NCBI GenBank assembly: GCA_021521415.1
Contig: JAIQDT010000167.1
Location: 2,176,501-2,240,500, forward strand
Direction: 5' to 3'
Origin: Bidens hawaiensis
Lineage: Eukaryota > Streptophyta > Magnoliopsida > Asterales > Asteraceae
DNA: 64,000 nt
In this document: positions 56,808 through 64,000 of the stretch, in pieces
Layout of the letters: the number at the start of each line of letters is the position of its first letter
How positions within the stretch are numbered: position 1 is the stretch's first letter
Position numbers and translations under genes: made by a program
Notes under the pieces: generated by a model
What the model was told of the DNA's origin: nothing
Databases searched by the model: none
The model's input: only the letters and a program-made list of their open reading frames with translations

Positions 56808-59800
56808 ATGGCCGCTAACAATGCAAACACCTCTACCCATAACACCCGTAACCTATCCTTAAGAACCATCCTTGAAAAGGATCGTCTAAACCATAATAAC
56901 TTTATGGATTGGTATCGCAACTTGAGAATAGTTCTCAAGCAAGAAGAGATATCATATGTCTTAGACGATCCCATTCCCGACGAGCCTAACGTGGAAGATG
57001 AGGAGGCTTATAACGATTGGGTCAACTACACCAAAGATTCGGTGCAAGCCTCTTGCCTCATGTTAGCGACTATGATTCCCGAAATTCAAAAGGATTTCGA
57101 GCATCATGGGGCATACGACATGATAACTCAATTGAAGGAAATGTTCCTTCAACAAGCTAGAGCGGAACGTTTCGAAACGGTTCGAGCGTTTCATGCATGT
57201 CGTATGGAGGAAACCCAAAGCGTCTCATCTTATGTCCTAAAGATGAAAAGCTACATTGAAAAGCTTCGTAGGTTGAATTGTCCCGTCTCAAATGAGTTGG
57301 CTACGGATTTGATCCTCAACTCTTTGACCAAAAGGTTTGAAACCTTTGTCATGAACTATAACATGAACGGGTGGGACAAAAGCATTGGTGAGCTTCACGC
57401 AATGCTAAGAACGGCCGAAGCGGGAATGGGTAAAAGGGTTTTACCCGTTCTAACAATCAATGAAGGAAAAAGGGGACATAACTCCAACCCCAAAGCAAGT
57501 GTTGCTAAGGGCAAGGGCCACGTCCAAGGAAAGGGAAAGAGGAAAGCCATCACGCCCACCAAACCGAAGGAAAAGAAGCAAAAGGTTGCGGCGCAAGATC
57601 CATGCTTTGAGTGTGGAGAGATAGGTCATTGGAAAAGGAATTGTCCGACCTATCTCAATGCGTTAAAAGATAAGAGGGATGCGGGGCATACCTCAGGTAT
57701 TATCTTTACTATACATATTGAACTAAATGTTATTTCTTCAAATACATGGGTACTTGATACCGGATGTGGAACTCACATTTGCAATTTGTTGCAGGGGTTC
57801 AAAAGAAGTAAACAACTCAACAAAGGGGACATTAGTCTTTTTATGGGCAATGGAGCAAGAGTTGAAGTCCAAGCCCAAGGAGACTACTTGTTAAAGCTTC
57901 CAAGTGGTTTGGAAGTAATTTTGAAGAATGTTTTGTATGCTCCTAAGTTAAGGAGAAACATTATTTCCGTGTCTCTTTTAAAACAATGTGGCTTTGATCT
58001 TAAATTTATAAATTGTGATATTCATGTTTTGATGAATGGCATGTTTTATTTTAAAGCTATACCCATGAATGGTATATATGAAATAGATCAAAGTGGTATG
58101 TCACATAGTAGTTCAATGTACAATGTCAACACCAAAAAACTCAAGAAGGACTTGGGTGATTCCTATCTTTGGCATTGTCGCCTTGGACATATAAACAAGA
58201 ATCGCATGCAAACTCTTCGCAAGAGTGGTATTCTAGAAACCAATGAGTTTGATTCATTTGATGTATGTGAATCTTGTTTACAAGGCAAAATGACAAAGCA
58301 ACCCTTTAATAAAACTTTTGAAAGGTCAAAAGAATTATTGGGTATCATACATTCGGATGTATGTGGTCCTTTTAGACCAATGACTAGGAATGGTGAAAGA
58401 TACTTCATTACCTTTATTGACGATTATAGTCGATATGGTTATGTGTACTTAATGAAACACAAAGATGAAGCTTTTGAAATGTTCAAAGACTTCAAAGCTG
58501 AAGTAGAAAGACAACTCAAGACCACAATCAAAGTACTTCGTAGTGATAGAGGAGGTGAATACCTAAGTGGTATTTTTCAAGATCATCTTAAGAGTTGTGG
58601 AATTATTTCACAACTTACTCCACCTGGAACACCACAACATAATGGTGTGTCTGAAAGGAGAAATCGTACCCTATTAGATATGGTTCGATCGATGATGGCT
58701 AGAAGCACTTTACCTCTATCATTTTGGGGCTATGCTTTACTTTCCGCTGTTCGCATATTGAATATGGCTCCAACCAAGAAAGTGGAGAAGACACCTTTTG
58801 AAGTATGGCATGGAAAGGCTCCATCGCTATCATTCTTAAAAGTTTGGGGTTGTGAAGCTTATGTAAAGCAATACACCCCAAACAAATTAGAAGTCCGATC
58901 CACTAAGTGTATCTTTATAGGTTATCCTAAAGATGATTTAGGATATTACTTTTACGATCCTAGTGAGCAAAATGTTATTATTGCTCGAAAGGGTAAGTTC
59001 TTGGAAACTAAGTTCCTTGAGGAAGGAACTAATAGTAGAACAGTGAAATTTGATGAGGATCAAGAATCACAAGATGATACACAATTGGTTGATACTAGCA
59101 CTCAACAAGAGGTTGTTGAAAGTGATCAAGTGGTTGATCAAAACACACAAAACGTTCGCAGATCTGGTAGAATTAGCAATCCACCTGAAAAATATGGATT
59201 TTTTGTAGAAGGTTGCTACGTGGTAGATTCGGATGAACCGACCACATACCGTGATGCAATGTCCAAGAATGATTGTGACAAATGGCTTGAAGCCATGAAC
59301 GTTGAGATGCAATCCATGTATGACAACCAAGTTTGGGAATTGGTTGAACCACCACTCAACTCCAAAGCTGTTGGAAGTAAGTGGGTTTTCAAAAGGAAAA
59401 CTGATATGCATGGAAACTTGGATACTTATAAAGCAAGACTTGTAGCTAAAGGTTTCACTCAAACTCAAGGGGTTGATTATGATGAAACTTTTTCGCCTGT
59501 GGCAATGCTAAAGTCTATTAGGATATTATTTGCCATAGCTGCACATTATGATTATGAAATCTGGCAAATGGATGTCAAGACCGCTTTCCTAAATGGATAT
59601 CTTGAGGAAGATGTCTATATGGTTCAGCCTGAAGGTTTTGTCGATCCAAAACATCCTAATAAAGTATGCAAGTTAAAGAAATCAATCTATGGATTGAAAC
59701 AAGCATCTAGAACTTGGAATCATCGTTTTGATGAAGAAATCAAAAGTTTTGGATTCATCAAGAACGCTGATGAGGCTTGTGTGTATAAGAAAGCTAGTGG

Positions 59801-60818
59801 GAGTATAATTACTTTCTTAGTATTGTATGTCGATGACATTCTACTATTTGGAAATGACATTCCAACCATGGAAAGCGTTAAGGCTTGGCTTGGAAGTAGA
59901 TTTTCCATCAAGGATCTAGGTGAAGCTGCCTATATTTTGGGAATAAAGATCTATAGGGATAAGTCAAGGCGCTTGATAGGTTTGAACCAAAGTACATACA
60001 TTGATAAAATCTTGAAAAGGTTCAAGATGGAAAACTCCAAGAAAGGTTTTGTACCTATTCAAAGAGGGACCATATTGAGTTCAGCTCAATGTCCAAGCTC
60101 AAAGGGTGAGCAAGACATGATGAAACAAATCCCATATGCTTCTGCTATAGGATCCATCATGTATGCGATGATATGTACTAGACCGGATGTGTCATGCGCT
60201 TTGAGCATGACAAGCAGATACCAACAGAATCCAGGAGACAGTCATTGGATGGCTGTTAAGAGCATATTGAAATACCTTAGGAGAACTAAGGATATGTTTC
60301 TGATATATGGATCTGGTGAGGAGGAACTCGCTATAAAAGGTTACACAGATGCGAGCTTCCAAACTGATCGAGATGATTCTCGATCACAATCTGGGTATGT
60401 GTTCACTCTTAATGGAGGAGCTGTCTCTTGGAAGAGCTCAAAACAGGAAGTGGTAGCATTGTCCACTACAGAATCAGAATACATCGCCGCTTCATTGGCA
60501 GCTCAAGAAGCTGCATGGTTGAAGAAGTTCATTTCTGATCTAGGGGTGGTCTCTTCCATTCAAGACCCCCTAGAAATCTTTTGTGACAACGAGGGTGCGA
60601 TTGCACAAATCAAGGAACCTCGTTCGCACCAAAAGACAAGGCACATAGAGCGGAGATTCAACTACATAAGGGATGAAGTTGAAAAAGGAAAGATATGTAT
60701 TCGCAAAGTTGGAACTGATCAAAATCTTGCGGATCCATTCACGAAGCTCCTAGAAAGACCGAAACATGAGCGTCATGCGAGTGGCTTAGGACTTCGATAT
60801 TCTAGTAATTGGATTTGA
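56808..60818 (+). CDS. Copia C Gag-Pol polyprotein, complete
   Basis: 1336 codons without interruption; ATG at 56808 follows TTTTGTAG. Gag (1 to about 290): RTILEKDRLNHNNFMDWYRN start, UBN2-type core, basic linker, CCHC knuckle CFECGEIGHWKRNC (266-279). Protease: VLDTGCGTHIC, Asp317. Pre-integrase: LWHCRLGH at 454. Integrase: Asp517 (SDVCGP), Asp580 (SDRGGEY) and Glu616 (SERRN), the DDE triad. RT: KWVFKRKTD, DVKTAFLNG, YVDD at 1007-1010. RNase H: TDASFQ (Asp1181), STTESEY, DNEGAI and TRHIERRFNYIRD. All catalytic residues I can check are present. The product would form the virus-like particle in the cytoplasm and copy and insert the element. Length is normal for Copia. Confidence 0.95.
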   Translation: MAANNANTSTHNTRNLSLRTILEKDRLNHNNFMDWYRNLRIVLKQEEISYVLDDPIPDEPNVEDEEAYNDWVNYTKDSVQASCLMLATMIPEIQKDFEHHGAYDMITQLKEMFLQQARAERFETVRAFHACRMEETQSVSSYVLKMKSYIEKLRRLNCPVSNELATDLILNSLTKRFETFVMNYNMNGWDKSIGELHAMLRTAEAGMGKRVLPVLTINEGKRGHNSNPKASVAKGKGHVQGKGKRKAITPTKPKEKKQKVAAQDPCFECGEIGHWKRNCPTYLNALKDKRDAGHTSGIIFTIHIELNVISSNTWVLDTGCGTHICNLLQGFKRSKQLNKGDISLFMGNGARVEVQAQGDYLLKLPSGLEVILKNVLYAPKLRRNIISVSLLKQCGFDLKFINCDIHVLMNGMFYFKAIPMNGIYEIDQSGMSHSSSMYNVNTKKLKKDLGDSYLWHCRLGHINKNRMQTLRKSGILETNEFDSFDVCESCLQGKMTKQPFNKTFERSKELLGIIHSDVCGPFRPMTRNGERYFITFIDDYSRYGYVYLMKHKDEAFEMFKDFKAEVERQLKTTIKVLRSDRGGEYLSGIFQDHLKSCGIISQLTPPGTPQHNGVSERRNRTLLDMVRSMMARSTLPLSFWGYALLSAVRILNMAPTKKVEKTPFEVWHGKAPSLSFLKVWGCEAYVKQYTPNKLEVRSTKCIFIGYPKDDLGYYFYDPSEQNVIIARKGKFLETKFLEEGTNSRTVKFDEDQESQDDTQLVDTSTQQEVVESDQVVDQNTQNVRRSGRISNPPEKYGFFVEGCYVVDSDEPTTYRDAMSKNDCDKWLEAMNVEMQSMYDNQVWELVEPPLNSKAVGSKWVFKRKTDMHGNLDTYKARLVAKGFTQTQGVDYDETFSPVAMLKSIRILFAIAAHYDYEIWQMDVKTAFLNGYLEEDVYMVQPEGFVDPKHPNKVCKLKKSIYGLKQASRTWNHRFDEEIKSFGFIKNADEACVYKKASGSIITFLVLYVDDILLFGNDIPTMESVKAWLGSRFSIKDLGEAAYILGIKIYRDKSRRLIGLNQSTYIDKILKRFKMENSKKGFVPIQRGTILSSAQCPSSKGEQDMMKQIPYASAIGSIMYAMICTRPDVSCALSMTSRYQQNPGDSHWMAVKSILKYLRRTKDMFLIYGSGEEELAIKGYTDASFQTDRDDSRSQSGYVFTLNGGAVSWKSSKQEVVALSTTESEYIAASLAAQEAAWLKKFISDLGVVSSIQDPLEIFCDNEGAIAQIKEPRSHQKTRHIERRFNYIRDEVEKGKICIRKVGTDQNLADPFTKLLERPKHERHASGLGLRYSSNWI

Positions 60819-61572
60819 TCTATTTTGTATTAAAGTTTAAAAGACTTTTGTAATTTAACTCTTTTATATGATTATGGAATCTTGAGTTAAATTCTAATTT
60901 TGCATGTTTAATCCATGAATAAGTTATCTTATTCTAAAAGTCCGTAGTCGATCACATTTGTGGGAACAAATATGAAGCAAGACTATTATGAACTAGGATT
61001 GGTGGATATTCATAAGGAATGAATATGGAGCATAGGTTTGCTGCCAAAGTTCATAGATATTTGTGGGATACAAATATTGGACTGACCCGCTCTCAATATT
61101 ACTACATGGAGTCGATTGACTTGATCATTAGTAATTTTGAGTAAAGGAGAATTTCATATTATCCTTAGACCTGAGATGTATACTGGGTCTTGATTTTCAC
61201 CAAGTATTACACTTTGACTCTCCCCTTTGCTATTCGTAAAAGATGGTACATAAGGATGAGCTCAGGTGGAGTATAAAAGTGATAGTGAGAGGCGTATACA
61301 GTCAAGAAGGAATTTGTTCCTCTTATGTGTTGAGAGTTTAGATGTCTAAGGCCTGATAAAGTTGAATTGAAAAGAGAATGATCACCTATGTCTCTTAGAT
61401 CCAACATGACATCTAGTAACAAAGAGATATAATGATAGATTCACCTAAATCATATCAAGTAAGGGACTTGAAGGGATGATGTTATTGAATGGCACTTCGT
61501 CAAACACATTAGGGGTGGTGAACTGTTGTTAGGCGGTATTCACCACTTGCATTAATTTTCTATGTATCTCGT
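60819..61572 (+). other. Copia C 3' untranslated region
   Basis: No coding frame of note. Two small similar phrases TTTGTGGGAACAAATAT and TTTGTGGGATACAAATAT lie at 60957 and 61061; each is a short hairpin-like ATTTGT/ACAAAT pair. Nothing else stands out. Confidence 0.6.
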
Positions 61573-61585
61573 GCAAGTGGGAGAT

Positions 61586-62468
61586 TGTTGGAATTACGTA
61601 TGCCCGAGACACGTATTTAGATTAATGTGGCTAACTGTGCTTGATCCAAGTCGGGTCATACCCAATAACGAGCTAGATAGACACCGGATTGTATTTGTTT
61701 AAGATATGATCTTTAAACGAATACCGAACACAAAGTTTAGGAAATCGGTTTTTCTAAAATTGCACTTGAAAGATTAAAATAAATAATTTGGATTATTTAT
61801 TTATTTATTTATTTAATTATTTAATTGGTTAAATAATTAAGAAAAGATTATAAAATAGTTTTATAATAGTGTAGGCTAGTTTTATATATGTGATATATAT
61901 AAATATATAAATCAAAAAAAAAAAAAAAAAAAAAAAAAAAAGGAGTTGGGTGGCCGGTTTTGGGTGGGACCCATCACCACCCCAACAAGCCAATATGATC
62001 AAAGTCTCTTGGTTATATTTTTGGTTAAAATCCCACTAGCCTACACATGCATTGGTGTACCTTTCATTTTTTTTCAAGTGCAAGAAAACTCCCACTCTCC
62101 CTCTCTTTTTCCTCTCGGCCGAAACAAGCAAGGAAGGAGGGCTCGGGTGCTCGGTTTTCTAGTGTTCTTGTCCTAACACTCATCCGGTGTTGCTCGTGGG
62201 TATCACCTCTTGAGGCATCCTACTCTTGGAGGCTAGTCCATCTTCCTCTTCATATCATCCTACTCTTTTGAGGTAAAAGAGTTATTGTTATTATTAATTT
62301 TGTAAGCCTTTTGTTCTTGTAGATTGATCCTATTTCGGGTTTTAGCCTTGTTACATATTGGTATGTTTCATAAAACTAACAATAGGTTGTTGGTATTATC
62401 ATGCTTCCGTTGCTAGATTAGTAAAAATGTTTCAACTAATACTCTAAAATAGATACTAAAACCCAACA
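61586..62468 (+). repeat. 3' LTR of Copia C
   Basis: Same sequence with 28 A. Preceded by the polypurine tract AAGTGGGAGAT (61575-61585). Confidence 0.95.
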
Positions 62469-63958
62469 CCTTGTGAATTTGACAAAGGGTTGATTAGAGG
62501 ACAATTTACTCGTGTTTTCTATATTGGCGAGCTTGATGCGTCCATGTATAAAAAGGCATAGTTGTGTCCCACATACAAGTATTTACTACATGTCTTAATA
62601 CATTGCCTTGGCAGACGGAAAGGCGATTTTGATGAATGTCAAATCATGATTCAATCGGCATTCGTCGCGTTAATTATGAACTAACCGTTTAATTTCTCGG
62701 AGTTGATATTCTATCACCTCAAAAAGAATTGTCTTGTTGTTAATCGACGCAAGAAGTTCTTAATGTATCCACGGGTTATCCAACTCTTTGTTTAGGATGC
62801 AATTCATGATTTGGTAATCGATCCGATACTTCGTGATGATATTCTAAAGTTAGAACATATGAAGCCGAATACTGTGATAAGGATGAAGTTAGAACATATG
62901 AAGCCGGATTCAAAAGATTGATTGGCCATCTGGTGAATCCGGATTAAGTATGTACTCCCGATGATCGCTGGATCCATGATGACTCGGATTCTGAGAGTGA
63001 GGAAGGACCAGGTGGGAACGATGGTGATGAGGGTGATGATAATGATGGTGGTGATGGTGAAGGTGGTGATCTAGCACAACGACAAGCTGGGGTTGAGGCA
63101 GCTGCTGCTATAGCTGCTCAACGTAAACGGAAAAGGAAAGAGATAGCTGGTAAAGGTTCGTCTAAACGATGTGTGTCAGCTGGTGCTGTTATTTTATTTG
63201 GAGTTCAACCTCCAAGGTCATCTATCTCTCAAAGACCGGCGGTGCCGCTTACTACTAGCACCCCGGTACTTACTTTGACGACCACACTCAAGTCTGATCC
63301 TAGGCTTGGCATGATTCCACAATCTGTTCTATCTACGTTGCCAAGGCCGCCTACAACAACATCGGTGGTTTCTCCAACACCAATGATGATGCCTCCACCA
63401 CCTATGGATGTTTCATTTTTAAGGCTTAGTCGACCTCAAGGCCCTGTACAACCGGTGCCTCCTTCCTTTCTGGCGATGCCACCAGAGAATAAAATGAACA
63501 TGCTCATGAGTCTGCTGCATCTCTATGAAAATCAAATGTCTGCTGACCGTATGGCTCAAGAGCATTTGATGGAAAATCAAAGAAGACTGATGGGGTATGT
63601 CTCTTTTTGTTTGAATTCACCAAGGCCCTACGTGAGATTGTTACGTCTTACGGGGTGAAAATTAAGGAGCAAGAGGATCTTATGCTGCAGCTAACATGCA
63701 AGGATGATGAACTTAAGAAGTTTAAAAAATGATGATGAAGATCCTGATGCATCGGGTACCGGAGGAAGTGAGCCTAAACAAACTCACGGTTCGTCTTCTG
63801 GTGCAGGTACGAGAACTGGTGGTGACTCGGGAAAACAGTTGGTTTCTTATCATGACCAGACGAATGTTAAACCCATTGAGTCGATAAAACCCAATACCGT
63901 TATATTTTTTGATGGTTCGGGTATTGTTAGAAGCATTGTGAATGATGATGAAATATAA
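62469..63958 (+). pseudogene. Retroelement accessory frame, 3' part
   Basis: Continues with CEFDKGLIRGQFTRVFYIGE and ELDASMYKKA, then a stop. Further pieces carry HVLIHCLGRRKGDFDE-like and KKFLMYPRVIQLF-like stretches with frame changes. From about 62965 an acidic DDSDSESEEGPGGND run, a basic RKRKRKE cluster (possible nuclear signal) and an open Pro/Thr/Ser/Met-rich frame at 63173-63658 follow. Then comes a short FTKALREIVTSYGVKIKEQE coiled segment, and an open frame 63704-63958 (MMNLRSLKNDDEDPDASGTG). Lesions are several but the coding trace is long, about 1.4 kb. The end of the element is outside the window. Confidence 0.5.
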
Positions 63959-64000
63959 GCAGGACAGTTTGTTGAGCGATCCTTAACATGAGAGCAGATT

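Larger units (their letters stand above)
54241..62468 (+). mobile_element. Copia element C, intact and very young
   Basis: 8228 bp, LTRs 887 and 883 bp (54241-55127, 61586-62468), CCTTG outside both ends (54236-54240, 62469-62473). By eye the LTRs differ only in a poly-A run (32 versus 28 A). It has a primer site, a 1.7-kb leader, a single uninterrupted 1336-codon Gag-Pol frame and a polypurine tract. Gag type and LTR length resemble the Tork/Angela side of Copia; the exact lineage is uncertain. It inserted into an older retroelement accessory frame. Confidence 0.97.

Overview
The window is plant nuclear DNA made almost wholly of transposable elements. I found no convincing host protein-coding gene, tRNA or rRNA. 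Ty3/Gypsy chromoviruses of the Tekay/Del type, Ty1/Copia elements, a Helitron, MITEs, solo LTRs and a retroelement-derived satellite lie nested in one another. LTR styles (long LTRs bounded by TGTCACACCC/GGGTGTGACA) and an accessory reading frame with a ...QFWNTA... motif suggest an Asteraceae genome. That assignment is inference from memory of such elements.

Layout. 1-11588: thirteen ~904-bp tandem units, each carrying a minus-strand fragment of a CCHC zinc-knuckle protein. 11589-13268: non-coding, probably the LTR side of the element that seeded the array. 13269-15222: a non-autonomous Helitron (minus). 15400-28877: an old, shrunken Copia element (minus, target-site duplication ATATA) split by a very young Gypsy element A (16979-27671, minus, duplication ATAAT). 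28878-36176: a mosaic of Copia LTR pieces, a solo LTR (29200-29663), MITEs, microsatellites and gag relics. 36177-51185: a Gypsy solo LTR (minus, duplication CCAAT) split by Gypsy element B (37924-50322, plus, duplication GAAAC). 51186-63960: an old Copia-like element (RT relic plus accessory frame), split by LTR debris and by a young, apparently intact Copia element C (54241-62468, plus, duplication CCTTG).

How the parts work. Each LTR element carries the usual cycle signals: a TATA box in the LTR, an initiator-Met-tRNA primer site (TGGTATCAGAGCC type) just inside the 5' LTR, a polypurine tract before the 3' LTR, and gag-protease-RT-RNase H-integrase coding. Copia C has one uninterrupted 1336-codon frame and LTRs that differ only in a poly-A run, so it could be active. 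Gypsy A has nearly identical LTRs but a damaged reverse transcriptase. Gypsy B has one stop in gag, one frameshift in integrase, and an intact extra frame upstream of gag for a predicted tail-anchored membrane protein.

The most unusual signal is structural. The Gypsy A LTR holds seven consecutive hairpins whose 8-base loop is nearly constant (TCGAWCAC type) while their stems differ in sequence yet stay self-complementary. A larger hairpin in the same LTR encloses the TATA box, and three further copies sit in 165-bp tandem repeats before the 3' LTR, again with a constant core and diverged but matching arms. Comparable compensated hairpins occur in Copia LTRs (29200-29663, 52346-52800), in 52845-53583 and in the leader of Copia C. 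All comparisons here were made by eye.
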